Source: Thauera sp. 28 (GTDB lineage Bacteria; Pseudomonadota; Gammaproteobacteria; Burkholderiales; Rhodocyclaceae). From it: DNA of 64,000 nucleotides. Both the position numbers and the translations under genes were made by a program. The stretch spans positions 94,245 through 158,244 of the forward strand of contig NZ_AMXA01000007.1 in assembly GCF_000310145.2 (NCBI RefSeq), given 5' to 3'. The notes beneath the pieces are model-generated. The model had not been told where the DNA came from and did no database searches. It saw only the letters and a list, made by a program, of their open reading frames with translations. This document shows, in pieces, positions 1 through 9,331 of the stretch; the stretch's first letter is position 1; every line of letters begins with the position of its first letter.

Positions 1-1080
1 CACTGTGACGCGCTTGCGCGCAAGCTGGCATACCCGATAGGTGGGGATGGCGGAACTGTCGGCGTAGGGCTCGTCGTAGAGCGCGGCCAAGGTGTCGATG
101 AGGTCGAAGTCGTCGGACTTGACCGTCTCGACGAAGTGGTTGGTGCGGTAGCGGTCGGCGACCTTCTGGGCGAATTCCGATTCGTTGAACTTGGGGTCGT
201 CGAAGGCGATGGAGCAGGTGTTCACTGGCTCGCTGGAGAGCCCGGCCATGGTGGCGACGACCGCGCTGGAGTCCACCCCGCCTGACAGGAAGGCACCCAG
301 CGGCACCTCGGCAATCATGCGCAGGCGCACGGATTCGCGCAGGCGCTCGGTGAGCTCTGCGGTGGCTTCCTCGAGGCTGATGTCGTTGTCGAGCGTGAAG
401 CTCACGTCCCAATACTGCCTGGGCTCGGGGATGGGCTGGCCGCGGCGGATGCAGAGCGATTCGCCCGGGCCGAGCTTTCTGGCGCCGCGGAAGATGGTGC
501 GCGGCTCGGCGACGTAGCCCAGCGCAAAGTACTCCTCCACCGCCAGCGGGTCGATGCGGCGATCCAGATCGGGGTGTTGCATCAGCACCTTGAGCTCGGA
601 ACCGAAGGCGAGCGTGCCGTCGGGCAGCAGCGCGTAGAACATTGGTTTGACGGCGAGGCGGTCGCGCGCCATGAAGAAGGTGTCGCGGTTGCGGTCGTGC
701 AGGGCGAAGGCGAACATGCCGCGAAAGCGCTGTACGCAGTCCTCGCCCCAGGCCTCCCAGGCGTGCACGATGACCTCGGTGTCGCTGCGGGTGTGGAAGA
801 CGTGACCCAGCGCCTCGAGTTCGGGCACCAGCTCCTGGAAATTGTAGATCTCGCCGTTGAACACCACCGCCACCGAGCCGTCCTCGTTGAACAGCGGCTG
901 CTGGCCGGTGGCAAGATCGATGATGGACAGCCGGCGGTGCGCAAGCGCCACGCCGGGCTCGAAGTGGTAGCCGCCTTCGTCCGGGCCGCGATGGTGCTGG
1001 ACGTCATTCATGCGCTGCATGAGCGCGCGCTCGAAGTCGCGCTTGCCGCGGGTATCGAAAAGGCCGGCGATGCCGCACAT
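1..1080 (-). CDS. XrtA/PEP-CTERM-associated class B asparagine-synthase-type amidotransferase (3' end cut by window edge)
   Basis: The frame opens with ATG at 1080 and stays open for 360 codons to the left edge, so the C-terminus is missing. It begins MCGIAG: Cys2 is the N-terminal nucleophile of class II glutamine amidotransferases, which release ammonia from glutamine. The glutaminase half carries the family patterns HHRGPD and NGEIYN. The second half carries SGGVDSS near residue 265, the PPi loop of asparagine-synthase-type ATP pyrophosphatases. Proteins of this type are the last common member of exosortase-A polysaccharide clusters (family TIGR03108) and probably amidate a sugar acid or peptide in the polymer rather than make free asparagine. 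It lies 13 bp behind the preceding glycosyltransferase, in the same operon. Family call is strong; substrate is inference. Confidence 0.92.
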   Translation of the reverse strand, partial: MCGIAGLFDTRGKRDFERALMQRMNDVQHHRGPDEGGYHFEPGVALAHRRLSIIDLATGQQPLFNEDGSVAVVFNGEIYNFQELVPELEALGHVFHTRSDTEVIVHAWEAWGEDCVQRFRGMFAFALHDRNRDTFFMARDRLAVKPMFYALLPDGTLAFGSELKVLMQHPDLDRRIDPLAVEEYFALGYVAEPRTIFRGARKLGPGESLCIRRGQPIPEPRQYWDVSFTLDNDISLEEATAELTERLRESVRLRMIAEVPLGAFLSGGVDSSAVVATMAGLSSEPVNTCSIAFDDPKFNESEFAQKVADRYRTNHFVETVKSDDFDLIDTLAALYDEPYADSSAIPTYRVCQLARKRVTV

Positions 1081-1093
1081 GGTCGGGCTTCCT

Positions 1094-2263
1094 TTAGGAT
1101 CTGGCAGGCGCTACGCCGGCGCGCTGCAGGAGTTGGTCATACATTGCGGTGTAGCGTGCCACCATGCCGTCGAGACTGAAGCCGTGCTCGACGCGTCGGC
1201 GGCCTGCCGCCCCCTGCGTTTGCCGCAATGCAGCATCGGAAGCGTAGCACAGCAGCGCCTCGGCCATGCGATCCGGGTCCTGCGCGGGCACGAGGGAGCC
1301 GGTCTCGCCCTCGGCAACCAGCTCGCCGTTGCCGCCGACTGCGGTGGCGACCACTGGCAGGCCGCTGGCCATGGCCTCGAGGATGGTGTTGGAGATGCCT
1401 TCGGCCTGCGAGGGCAGCACGAAAACGTCGAGCGCACGCATGACCGCCGGAACATCCGTGCGCTCGCCGGCAAGCCAGACCGCGTCGCCGATCCCGGCGC
1501 GGCGGATCTCGGCCTCGACCTCGCCGCGCAGCGGGCCATCGCCGGCAATGATCAGGCGCAGCCTCTGCCCCACCCCACCCCGTGCGCGGGCAAGCTCGAA
1601 GGCACGCACCAGGGTGAGTTGGTCCTTGACTGCCTGCAGCCTGCCGACGGTGCCGACGACGACCACGCTCGCATCGGCGAATGGGCTGCCGGCCAGGATC
1701 TGGCGCGCACCGGTTGCGGCGGGGGTGAAACGCAGGGTGTCAACCCCGTTGCAGATGCGCTCGACACGCGCGGGCGCGATCCCGACCCGCCCGGTCAGGT
1801 AGGACTCGATGTGGCCCGAGAGCGCAACATAGCGGCTCACGAAGGGGCTGTAGAGGCGCCGCAGCACCTGGAACTTGCGCCGAGTGCCGCCAGGGTCGGA
1901 GACGTCCCAGCCGTGCTCGCCATGCACCCGCACCGGAACACCCGCCAGACGCGCCGGCACGACCGCCTCGAGCGCGGCAAGGTTGCGGCTGTGCACGATG
2001 GCTGGGCGCCGCTCACGGAACAAGCGGTACAGGCGCGGATAGAGCTTGATGCCATGACCAGCAGGCTTGTGCAGCGACACGAAGCCGACATCCTCACGCC
2101 GGATGCGCTCGCAGAACCCTTCGGCACAGCGCGTGAGCGCAACCACCGTGTGGCGGTAGCGCTCCGGCGGCATGCGATTGATGAGGTTGACCACGCCGTT
2201 TTCCAGCCCGCCGACATCGAAACTGTAGACGAGGTGCATCACCAGCGGCCGCAGTTCGCGCAT
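1094..2263 (-). CDS. XrtA/PEP-CTERM system glycosyltransferase, TIGR03088 type
   Basis: A 389-residue GT-B glycosyltransferase (group 1 / GT4 type). The N-terminal acceptor domain has the GGLENGVVNL loop and the HGEHGWD segment typical of the exosortase-associated TIGR03088 family. The C-terminal donor-binding domain has VGTVGRLQAVKD and the EAEGISNTILEAMASGLPVVAT block, which holds the EX7E-type nucleotide-sugar site (SQAEGISNTILEAMA). It should add a sugar to the lipid-linked exopolysaccharide precursor on the cytoplasmic face of the membrane. I chose ATG at 2263, which overlaps the upstream stop as TGATG; a TTG three bases earlier is the alternative. The acceptor and donor sugars cannot be read from the sequence. 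Confidence 0.93.
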   Translation of the reverse strand: MRELRPLVMHLVYSFDVGGLENGVVNLINRMPPERYRHTVVALTRCAEGFCERIRREDVGFVSLHKPAGHGIKLYPRLYRLFRERRPAIVHSRNLAALEAVVPARLAGVPVRVHGEHGWDVSDPGGTRRKFQVLRRLYSPFVSRYVALSGHIESYLTGRVGIAPARVERICNGVDTLRFTPAATGARQILAGSPFADASVVVVGTVGRLQAVKDQLTLVRAFELARARGGVGQRLRLIIAGDGPLRGEVEAEIRRAGIGDAVWLAGERTDVPAVMRALDVFVLPSQAEGISNTILEAMASGLPVVATAVGGNGELVAEGETGSLVPAQDPDRMAEALLCYASDAALRQTQGAAGRRRVEHGFSLDGMVARYTAMYDQLLQRAGVAPARS

Positions 2264-3555
2264 CAAGCCACCTGGGACGGTGCAGCGTCGGCGAGTTCGC
2301 CGATCACGGTCGGAATGTCCTCCTGGCCGCCGGGCTCGGGCGGTTGCACGTCGAGCAAGCCGTCGAGCACGCGCAGATGCGCCGACCAGCTGTATGCGCG
2401 CAGCACGCAGTCAAGCGCCGCCTCACCCATACGGGCACGGCGAGCGTCATCGCCAAGCAGACCGAGCACACGTGCAGCAAGATCCGCCTCGTCGGCAGCC
2501 ACCTCGCAGTCGCGGCCGTTCTGCGCGGCGAGCCCGGCTGCGGGCGCCTGGGTAAGCACCACCGGGCGCGCCATGGCCATGGCCTCGAGCACCTTGTTCT
2601 GGATACCGCGCGCAATGCGCAGCGGGGCGACAACGACCTGCGCATGAGCGAGAAAGGGGCGCACATCCGGCACGGTACCCGTGACGACCACGCCGCTGCC
2701 CTCGGCAGCCAGTGCCTGCACGGCCGGCGCCGGGTTCATGCCGACGATCCAGAAGCGCACCTGAGGCTGCTCGGCGCGGATGCGCGGCAGCACCTCGCGG
2801 GCGAACCAGGTTACGGCATCGATATTCGGCCAGTAATCCATCGCGCCGCTGAACACCAGCACCGGCCCACCCGGCGGATACGGTGACTCGAAACGGTGTT
2901 CAGGCGAGAAGTACTCCGCATCGACCCCGTTCTGCATGACGCCGACACGCGCCGAAATCTCGGGCGCCGCGCCACGAAAAAGCTCGGCCTCGGCCTCGGT
3001 GACGAACAGGCTGGCATCGCAGCGCGCTGCGCTGGCACGCTCGAAGGCAAGCAAGCGCTCACCCTCGCGTCGATACAGCCAGGACATGGGCCAACGCCGG
3101 TCACTGGCGTACTGCGACCACTTGGCTGAATCCACGTCGCAGAAGTCGATCACCCGTCGATCGAGTCCAGGCAGATCCAGGTACTGTGCCATCGGCCCCG
3201 AGAACGCAACCGCGCTGCGGATGCCGTGCTCGATGACAACCCGGCGCACCCAGGCGCGCAAGCGCGGGCTGCGGTAATAGGGCAGGCTCAGCGCCTCGCC
3301 GCGCAACAGGCCGCGCAGGCTGGCAATGCGGCGGATACCGGGTTCGATGGGCACCACGCAACTGTGTTCACACCACTTGCGCAAGGCCGGGATGTGCTGC
3401 TTGTCGTCGGGATGGTCGACGAAGCAGCCCAGGAAGACGCGGTGGGTCCGCGCAAGCTGGCGCAGGATGTTGAACGAGCGCACCTTGTCGCCCTTGTTGG
3501 GCGGGTACGGAACGCGGTGCGTCAGGTAGAGCAGTGGGGGGCGGCTGTCCTCCAC
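2263..3555 (-). CDS. XrtA/PEP-CTERM system glycosyltransferase, TIGR03087 type
   Basis: A 430-residue GT-B glycosyltransferase. The start of the fold is LLYLTHRVPYPPNKGDKVR, a signature of the TIGR03087 family found with exosortase A. The donor domain has LVFSGAMDYWPN, then FWIVGMNP and the IARGIQNKVLEAMAMARPVV block that binds the nucleotide sugar. I chose GTG at 3555 because it follows the FemAB stop by 4 bp and puts LLYLTHR at residue 8. A longer frame from 3633 would overlap the upstream gene by over 70 bp. It ends in a TGATG overlap with the next glycosyltransferase, so the two are probably translationally coupled. Role: assembly of the exported polysaccharide repeat unit. Confidence 0.92.
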   Translation of the reverse strand: MEDSRPPLLYLTHRVPYPPNKGDKVRSFNILRQLARTHRVFLGCFVDHPDDKQHIPALRKWCEHSCVVPIEPGIRRIASLRGLLRGEALSLPYYRSPRLRAWVRRVVIEHGIRSAVAFSGPMAQYLDLPGLDRRVIDFCDVDSAKWSQYASDRRWPMSWLYRREGERLLAFERASAARCDASLFVTEAEAELFRGAAPEISARVGVMQNGVDAEYFSPEHRFESPYPPGGPVLVFSGAMDYWPNIDAVTWFAREVLPRIRAEQPQVRFWIVGMNPAPAVQALAAEGSGVVVTGTVPDVRPFLAHAQVVVAPLRIARGIQNKVLEAMAMARPVVLTQAPAAGLAAQNGRDCEVAADEADLAARVLGLLGDDARRARMGEAALDCVLRAYSWSAHLRVLDGLLDVQPPEPGGQEDIPTVIGELADAAPSQVA

Positions 3556-3559
3556 CGCC

Positions 3560-4618
3560 CTACCCCAGGTTACGCACGATATGTGGCCCCAGGCGGTTGG
3601 CGACGCCAATGGGCAGACGCTTCCACAGCGCAATGAAGGCGCGGTACTTGGGGTTCATCGGGTTGTTCTGGGGCACGCTGTCGCGCTTGTAGAGACGGTA
3701 CTCGTAGGACAGCGGCTGCGGATCGAAGCCCCAGTTCTTCTTGAAGCTGTATGGACCCGTGCCGACCTTGCTGCGACCATAGTCGAAAACCTTGCAGCCG
3801 CGCTCGCAGGCGCGCCGCATCAGCTCCCAATACTTGAAGTCGTTGGCAGCGAGATCGCGCGCAGCGGTATCGTCACCCGCGTAGTAGGGCAACACCTCGT
3901 CGCGGAAGTAAAAACTGAGCACGCTCGACAGCGGCTTACCCGCCGGGTCGGTCACGGTGAGCACCTCGCAGGCCTCGCCGAAAACCGCCTTGAGGCGTTC
4001 GAAGAAGGTCTTGGGCAGTGCGGGCGTGCCATGGCGAAGCACGTTGTCTGCATAGAGGGCGAAAAAGCGCTCGATGTCGTCGTCTACGTGGCTGACAAGG
4101 CCGTTCTTGATGCCTTTGCGCACCATTGCGCGCTGCTTGCGCGGGATGGCGAGCATGTTGGCCTCAACATCGGGCAGCAGGGCCTTGCGGAAGGTGACGT
4201 AGAGCTCCTGGCGCGGCCAGTCAGCATGCACCGGCTTCAGGTTACGGTACTCTGTGTGCTGCACACCAAGCGCGGTTGCCAGAGCCTCTGCCCGCATCTC
4301 AAGCATGTGGAAGACTTCGGGACCCGCATCGACGTCGGCTGCAATTCCACCATACACGCAGAAAGGCAGCGAGGTCAGCGCATGCCCGAACACGCGGCTA
4401 CGTACCTCGGCCAAGGGCAGCACGGCGACGATATCGCCCGCGCGCTCGGCATACAGGTAGAAGCTGCGGTGCTTGAACACGCCTTCCAGGATGTCGCGCC
4501 AAGCCGACAGGTGGAAGAACGTGGCCTGCGGGCACCGGCGCACGAAGTCATCCCAGCGCTCGACCTCGGCAGGGGTGAGCATGCTGACGTGAATCGGCAG
4601 TCTGTCCATTGCGCGCAT
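3560..4618 (-). CDS. FemAB-like XrtA/PEP-CTERM system-associated protein
   Basis: About 352 residues with two GNAT-like halves, as in FemABX aminoacyl transferases. The C-terminal part shows AGDDTAARDLAANDFKYW followed by VFDYGRSKVGTGPYSFKKNW, the conserved ending of the exosortase-associated FemAB family (TIGR03019). In Fem proteins this fold transfers amino acids from aminoacyl-tRNA to a cell-wall precursor. Here, inside a polysaccharide operon, it more likely adds an amino acid or acyl group to the glycan; this is inference. ATG at 4618 is preferred because GGAG lies 4 bases upstream; ATG at 4609 is the alternative. It is flanked on the same strand by the polysaccharide deacetylase (17 bp) and a glycosyltransferase (4 bp). 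Confidence 0.9.
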   Translation of the reverse strand: MRAMDRLPIHVSMLTPAEVERWDDFVRRCPQATFFHLSAWRDILEGVFKHRSFYLYAERAGDIVAVLPLAEVRSRVFGHALTSLPFCVYGGIAADVDAGPEVFHMLEMRAEALATALGVQHTEYRNLKPVHADWPRQELYVTFRKALLPDVEANMLAIPRKQRAMVRKGIKNGLVSHVDDDIERFFALYADNVLRHGTPALPKTFFERLKAVFGEACEVLTVTDPAGKPLSSVLSFYFRDEVLPYYAGDDTAARDLAANDFKYWELMRRACERGCKVFDYGRSKVGTGPYSFKKNWGFDPQPLSYEYRLYKRDSVPQNNPMNPKYRAFIALWKRLPIGVANRLGPHIVRNLG

Positions 4619-4634
4619 CCCGCTCCAGTCTGGT

Positions 4635-5474
4635 TCAGGCGGCGTCGCGGAAGACTTCGTCTGCGCGCCCCCAGGAAAAATCGGAAAGCAGGCGATCGAG
4701 CCGTGCTTCGGTGTGTTCAAGGTTAATGTAGTGCCGGAAGCGGGTTTTGGCTGTGGCGTCGGTCACACGCGGCTGCTCGGGGTCAATTTCCCAGGGGTGG
4801 AAGTAGAAGATCGCCGGCCTGCGATCATCGGCATTGACACGGGCAATCTGCCAGCGCGACAAGGAATAGGGCAACAGACGGAAGAAGCCGCCACCACCGG
4901 CGGGCCAGTTGCGCCCGAACATGCGCACGGTACTGACGGGAACCTCGACCAGTCCGTTGGGCAGGCGCCAGGGGAAGCGTGGCGCATCGGGGATACCGTA
5001 GTGGTCGTGTTTGACCGGGTACACGCTGGAGCTGTACCGGTAACCCGCCTCGGCAATGCAGTCGTGCGCCCACAGGTTGGCGGTGCCGATCGAGAAGCTG
5101 GGCGCGCGATAACCGGTGACCGGCTGACCGGTGATGTCCTCGAGGACAGCCTTGGCGAGACGGATGTCGGCGCTGAAGGACTCGGGCGTGAGGTCACTGG
5201 CACGTTCATGGGCATAGCCATGACTGGCCACCTCATGCCCTGCGCCGGCAATACGGCGTACCAGCTGCGGATAGCGCTCGGCGACCCATCCCAGGGTGAA
5301 GAAGGTACCGCGCGCACCGTGACCGTCGAGCAACTCGAGGATACGGTCGACGTTGCGCTCGACGCGGCAAGGCACACTGTCCCATTGACTGCGCGGAAAG
5401 TGCGGCGCAAGCGCGGAGACCTGGAAGTAGTCCTCGACGTCGCAGGTGAAGGCATTGGTGATACGGGAACTCAT
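4635..5474 (-). CDS. XrtA system polysaccharide deacetylase (TIGR03006 type)
   Basis: A 279-residue NodB-homology (CE4) deacetylase. The start reads MSSRITNAFTCDVEDYFQV, where the DVED pair provides the catalytic and metal-binding aspartates. GTFFTLGWVAERYP and the SHGYAH motif provide the two metal-binding histidines. GYRAPSFSIG and the FYFHPWE segment complete the active site. There is no signal peptide, so it may act on lipid-linked intermediates at the cytoplasmic face or be exported another way. Its likely role is to remove acetyl groups from the GlcNAc-type sugars that the adjacent WecB modifies. ATG at 5474 lies 7 bp after the wecB stop. The longer open frame upstream overlaps wecB and has no family similarity. 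Confidence 0.93.
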   Translation of the reverse strand: MSSRITNAFTCDVEDYFQVSALAPHFPRSQWDSVPCRVERNVDRILELLDGHGARGTFFTLGWVAERYPQLVRRIAGAGHEVASHGYAHERASDLTPESFSADIRLAKAVLEDITGQPVTGYRAPSFSIGTANLWAHDCIAEAGYRYSSSVYPVKHDHYGIPDAPRFPWRLPNGLVEVPVSTVRMFGRNWPAGGGGFFRLLPYSLSRWQIARVNADDRRPAIFYFHPWEIDPEQPRVTDATAKTRFRHYINLEHTEARLDRLLSDFSWGRADEVFRDAA

Positions 5475-5481
5475 TGCAGCC

Positions 5482-6636
5482 TCAGGCCTTGCTGTCGTGG
5501 GCGAGCAGCCAGTCGTGCAGGTGGGCGGCGATGCGCTCGGCGCAGCGGCCGTCCCAGTACTCGGGCACGCGGCCCGCCTTGCCACCGGTCGCGAGCACGC
5601 TGTCGGCTGCCGCGATGATGGCTGCAGGGTCCACCCCGACCAGGGTGTTGGTGCCCTGCTCGACCGTGATCGGGCGCTCTGTATTCTCACGGATGGTGAT
5701 GCACGGCACGCCAAGCGCAGTGGTCTCCTCCTGGATGCCGCCCGAATCAGTCAGCACCATGCGCGCACCGGAGAGCAGACCGAGCATCTCGAGATAGCCC
5801 TGCGGCGGCAACAGCAGGAATCCGGGCGTATCGATGCGCCCGAGCATGCCGAAGCGCTCGAGGTTGGCGCGCGTGCGCGGATGCAGCGCGATGACCAGCG
5901 GCAACCTGGCACTCACGACATGCAATGCCTCGATGATCGGCCCAAGCACTTCCGCATGGTCGACGTTGGATGGACGATGCAGGGTGACAACACCGTAGCC
6001 CCCCTCGATGCGCTGCGGGTCGAGACCGGCCGCAGCCAGCAGGCTTGCGGCGGGTACGGCCTTGGGCAAGCTCGCGCGCAGGCTGTCGATCATGACGTTG
6101 CCGACGAACACCGCACGCTCGGGCGCAATGCCTTCGCGCGCGAGGTTATCGTGGGCGGAACGCTCGGTCGTATAGAGCACGTCGGATATCTGGTCGGTGA
6201 GGATGCGGTTGATCTCTTCGGGCATACGGCGGTCGTTGCTGCGCAGCCCAGACTCCACATGTACCACCGGAATGTGACGCTTGCTCGCAACCAAAGCGCA
6301 CGCCAGCGTCGAGTTAACGTCACCCACCACGAGCACGGCGCGCGCACCGTGCTCGTCGATGACGGGCTCGAAACGCTTCATGACCTCGGCCGTCTGCACT
6401 GCATGCGACCCCGAGCCAACCGCCAGGTTGACGTCGGGCTCGGGGAGCGCCAGGTCGGCGAACAAGCGGTCCTTCATTGCCGGGTCGTAGTGCTGCCCGG
6501 TATGCACCAGCAGCGTACGGATCGGCGGATTGTGCGCAGCGAAGGCGCGGATGATGGGTGCAACCTTCATGTAGTTCGGGCGCGCCCCGACCACGCAGAT
6601 GACCGGGGGTAGCTCATCGATCGGCAACGGGCTCAC
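5482..6636 (-). CDS. wecB: UDP-N-acetylglucosamine 2-epimerase (non-hydrolysing)
   Basis: 384 residues, the usual length for WecB. It interconverts UDP-GlcNAc and UDP-ManNAc in the cytoplasm. Conserved family segments are visible in order: VVGARPNYMKVAPI at the start, HTGQHYD, VVGDVNST, HVESGLRSNDRRMPEEINR, VTLHRPSNV, LTDSGGIQEE and RENTERP. It supplies ManNAc-type precursors to the exopolysaccharide operon in which it lies. The GTG start at 6636 overlaps the upstream ATPase stop as GTGA, and the next gene follows after 7 bp. Assignment to a 2-epimerase is firm; use of the product for this polymer rather than another glycan is inferred from context. Confidence 0.95.
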   Translation of the reverse strand: MSPLPIDELPPVICVVGARPNYMKVAPIIRAFAAHNPPIRTLLVHTGQHYDPAMKDRLFADLALPEPDVNLAVGSGSHAVQTAEVMKRFEPVIDEHGARAVLVVGDVNSTLACALVASKRHIPVVHVESGLRSNDRRMPEEINRILTDQISDVLYTTERSAHDNLAREGIAPERAVFVGNVMIDSLRASLPKAVPAASLLAAAGLDPQRIEGGYGVVTLHRPSNVDHAEVLGPIIEALHVVSARLPLVIALHPRTRANLERFGMLGRIDTPGFLLLPPQGYLEMLGLLSGARMVLTDSGGIQEETTALGVPCITIRENTERPITVEQGTNTLVGVDPAAIIAAADSVLATGGKAGRVPEYWDGRCAERIAAHLHDWLLAHDSKA

Positions 6637-7754
6637 TGGCGCTCCTCCCCTGCGGGTCTCTCACGACGTACTGCCTGAAGCAACTGGGTGAGCAGGCCGA
6701 GGGTGGCGGCGGCAGACTGCTCCAGCCCTGCCAGGCGCGCCTCGATGCGTTGAAGGTCGTAGCCGGCCGCAAGTCCGGCCGCCCGCTCGGCAAGCTCAGG
6801 CGACACCTGCAGCCGATCAAGATCCAGCTGGATTGCTTCAATCCCTGCCTGCGCCGTGGCTACGGCATTGACGGCGCTGTCGAGCGCACCCGTGAGGCTT
6901 GCGTCCGGACTGCTCTCGATCGGCAACGGCCGCCGCGGCGCAGCGAACTCCTGCTTGAGCTCATCGATGACCTCGCGAACATCGTCCTCCGCGATGACAT
7001 GACGCTCAGCAATGTAGGCAGCGAGCATGAGCCGGTCGCACAAGGTGTTGATGCGGCGCGGAATGCCCCCGGTGTAGCCGTAGATTGCCGTATAGGCCCC
7101 GGGCTGGAAGATCGGATCGCCCGCCCAGCCAACGTGTGTCAGGCGATGCTCGATGTAGCCCTGGGTTTCCTGCAGGTCGAGCGGACCAAGGTGGTAGGAC
7201 GCGATCACGCGCTGACGCAACTGCTGCATCTCACCGCGCTGCATGATGTCGCGGAACTCGGGCTGGCCGACCAGGAAGCTTTGCAGCAGGGCATGGTCTT
7301 CGAGCTGGAAGTTGGACAGCATGCGCAGTTCCTCGACCGCCGCCGGCGTGAGGTTCTGTGCTTCATCGACGAGCAGCAGGGCGCGCTTGCCGGCTGCGGC
7401 AACCGACACCAGATAGGTTTCGAGCGCGAGCAGCAGCCCCGCCTTGTCGAGGCTTCGGCTGGGCACGCCGAAGGCGGCCGCGACCATGCGCAGCATATCG
7501 CTGGCATCGATCTGCGTACTGACGATGTTGGCAGCGACCACCTTGTCCGGATCGAGCTGCTCGAGCAGGCTACGCACGATCGTGGTCTTGCCCGCGCCGA
7601 TCTCGCCGGTGATGACGATGAAGCCCTCGCTCTGGTGCAGACCGTACTCGAGATAGGCCATTGCACGGCGATGCCCACGGCTGCCATAGAAAAACGCGGG
7701 GTCGGGGTTGAGCTGGAAGGGCTTGCCGGAAAGCTTGAAGAAGGATTCGTACAT
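6633..7754 (-). CDS. XrtA-associated ATPase, ExeA/GspA-like
   Basis: A 373-residue AAA+ ATPase of the ExeA type found in exosortase clusters (TIGR03015). It opens with MYESFFKLSGKPFQLNPDP, characteristic of ExeA-like proteins. Walker A is GEIGAGKTT (residues 50-58) and Walker B is LLLVDEAQN (about 127-134); a sensor region GGIPRRINTLCDR follows. The last 100 residues are alanine-rich and predicted helical. In type II secretion ExeA helps assemble the secretin through peptidoglycan. By analogy this protein may organise the polysaccharide export machine at the inner membrane, but its role has not been settled for the family. It overlaps wecB by 4 bp and follows the outer-membrane protein gene by 11 bp. 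Confidence 0.92.
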   Translation of the reverse strand: MYESFFKLSGKPFQLNPDPAFFYGSRGHRRAMAYLEYGLHQSEGFIVITGEIGAGKTTIVRSLLEQLDPDKVVAANIVSTQIDASDMLRMVAAAFGVPSRSLDKAGLLLALETYLVSVAAAGKRALLLVDEAQNLTPAAVEELRMLSNFQLEDHALLQSFLVGQPEFRDIMQRGEMQQLRQRVIASYHLGPLDLQETQGYIEHRLTHVGWAGDPIFQPGAYTAIYGYTGGIPRRINTLCDRLMLAAYIAERHVIAEDDVREVIDELKQEFAAPRRPLPIESSPDASLTGALDSAVNAVATAQAGIEAIQLDLDRLQVSPELAERAAGLAAGYDLQRIEARLAGLEQSAAATLGLLTQLLQAVRRERPAGEERQ

Positions 7755-7765
7755 CAGGGTTCCGC

Positions 7766-9331
7766 TTAGAAACGCATGCCGAGCGTGGCCGTGACCGCAT
7801 TCTCGGTGTAATCGGTACTCCCCTCCGCCTTCTGGTAGCGATAGCGCAGGCCAGCCTGGGTCTGCGGGCCAAGCTGCCGGCTCAGGCCCAGGGAAGCGAG
7901 CAGGCGCTTCGTCTCCAGCCCGGAGCTATCTCGCCCCTCGGAGTTCGTCCGGGTCAGGCTGGCATCGAGCGCACTGGTGCCGGTGAGGCGATGGCTCCAC
8001 GCCACGGTTGCCGAGGTAGTGAGTACGTTGTCGGTGTTCTGGAAGTCATCGGTACCGGGCAGCAGGCTGGAGATGTTGCTGACCAGCGAGCGATCCGCCC
8101 GCGAGACCGAGAAGCTGAGCGTATTGCGCACCCCCAGCAACGAGAAACCCGCACTCAGCGACTGATTGACGTACGCCGCATTGGAGCGCAGCGTAAGCCG
8201 CGCAATGCAGTTCAGGAGAAGCTGGAAACGGTCGAGAGGGTCGGTGATCTCAGGAAAGTTCGCCGGATTCGAGACGAAATCCAGGCATGCCTGGCCCGAG
8301 GCCTCCGTCAGCCCGGGCCCGAGTTCCTGCGCGGTCGAGGACAGATCCCGACTCGCACTCAGGTACCACACCGAGCGCCGCATGCGGTGATTGAGGCCCA
8401 GATTGTAACCACGCCCGAAGAGGCGGTCCTCAACCGTGGCCGTGATCGAAGTACGGTCGGTGGGATACCAGTCAAAACCGGCCCCCACGATATCGCCACT
8501 GGTCCTGCGGCCGCTTGCATAGTCGTTGGATTCGTGACCGCCGATTGCACGCAGGCGGAACTGCGGCGACAGGTTTGCAAACAGCGTGCCGCGCAGGGTC
8601 TCTGCGCTGCGCGAGCTGCTCTCGGCCGTGCCGCCATCCGAGTCGGTGCGCGTATAGGCCACCCCCCAACCCAGGAAGCGCCGGCCGCCGGGGTCGGAGA
8701 GGCGGACGCCCAGGGTCTCGACGTTCTGGTTGCCGAGCCCATCGCTGCCGGAACTGATCCCGCGCGACGAATACTCGACGGCACCGACCGCCGCCTCGCC
8801 GAAGCGCAGGTCCGACTCCAGTCGGGGCGCAATCGACCAGGTACGCGTTTCACTCGAGCGCTGGCTCGACAGCCGGTCGCCAGAGGCCCCGCCGGAAAAC
8901 GCCGACAGATTGTTGCGGCTGATGCCGGCGTCGAAATCGATGAAAAGCAGATCCTCTACCGCCTCGAAGCTGCCGCGCCCCTGCAGGCTCAGGTAAGAGC
9001 TGTTACGGTCCGTGTCGTCGGCATAGACCAGGTTGCGCAGGCGCGCACTCAGGCCACCGTTGAGCCGGCCACTGGTGCGCGACACGGAGATGCCGGGAGA
9101 AACCTCGAAGACCCAGTCCGCCTCGCCGCCTCCCGACACGCCACCCGCCGCGCCGGCGTTGTCGGTCCAGGTGAGCGAGGTATCGAGGGAGGGCGTGACG
9201 GTGACCGACTGTGCGAGCACGCTGCCACAGCCAAGGAGCGCGCCGACAAGCACCCCGATGACAGGCGCACGCCCGACGAGACGGACGTCAGGCAGCTTCC
9301 GGGCGGGTTTCCGGCGTTTGTCCATATCCAT
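7766..9331 (-). CDS. PEP-CTERM system-associated outer-membrane beta-barrel protein (TIGR03016 type)
   Basis: About 521 residues. A basic N-terminus (DKRRKPARK) leads into a hydrophobic stretch and a signal-peptidase-I-like site near VLAQS; a cysteine in LLGC just before it is lipobox-like. The mature protein begins VTVTPSLDTSLTWTDN and is made of alternating amphipathic strands ending in aromatic ATLGMRF, the signature of an outer-membrane barrel. Proteins of this length and pattern form family TIGR03016 in exosortase clusters and probably serve as the polysaccharide exit pore. Start is uncertain: ATG 9331 or 9325 lie in a hexanucleotide repeat inside the end of the kinase gene; ATG 9367 is further upstream in frame. 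Confidence 0.88.
   Translation of the reverse strand: MDMDKRRKPARKLPDVRLVGRAPVIGVLVGALLGCGSVLAQSVTVTPSLDTSLTWTDNAGAAGGVSGGGEADWVFEVSPGISVSRTSGRLNGGLSARLRNLVYADDTDRNSSYLSLQGRGSFEAVEDLLFIDFDAGISRNNLSAFSGGASGDRLSSQRSSETRTWSIAPRLESDLRFGEAAVGAVEYSSRGISSGSDGLGNQNVETLGVRLSDPGGRRFLGWGVAYTRTDSDGGTAESSSRSAETLRGTLFANLSPQFRLRAIGGHESNDYASGRRTSGDIVGAGFDWYPTDRTSITATVEDRLFGRGYNLGLNHRMRRSVWYLSASRDLSSTAQELGPGLTEASGQACLDFVSNPANFPEITDPLDRFQLLLNCIARLTLRSNAAYVNQSLSAGFSLLGVRNTLSFSVSRADRSLVSNISSLLPGTDDFQNTDNVLTTSATVAWSHRLTGTSALDASLTRTNSEGRDSSGLETKRLLASLGLSRQLGPQTQAGLRYRYQKAEGSTDYTENAVTATLGMRF

Noticed and set aside
1010..2647. A long plus-strand open frame (545 codons) across the glycosyltransferase genes
   Set aside because: It is antisense to two clearly conserved glycosyltransferases, has no recognisable domain, and long antisense frames are common in DNA this rich in GC.
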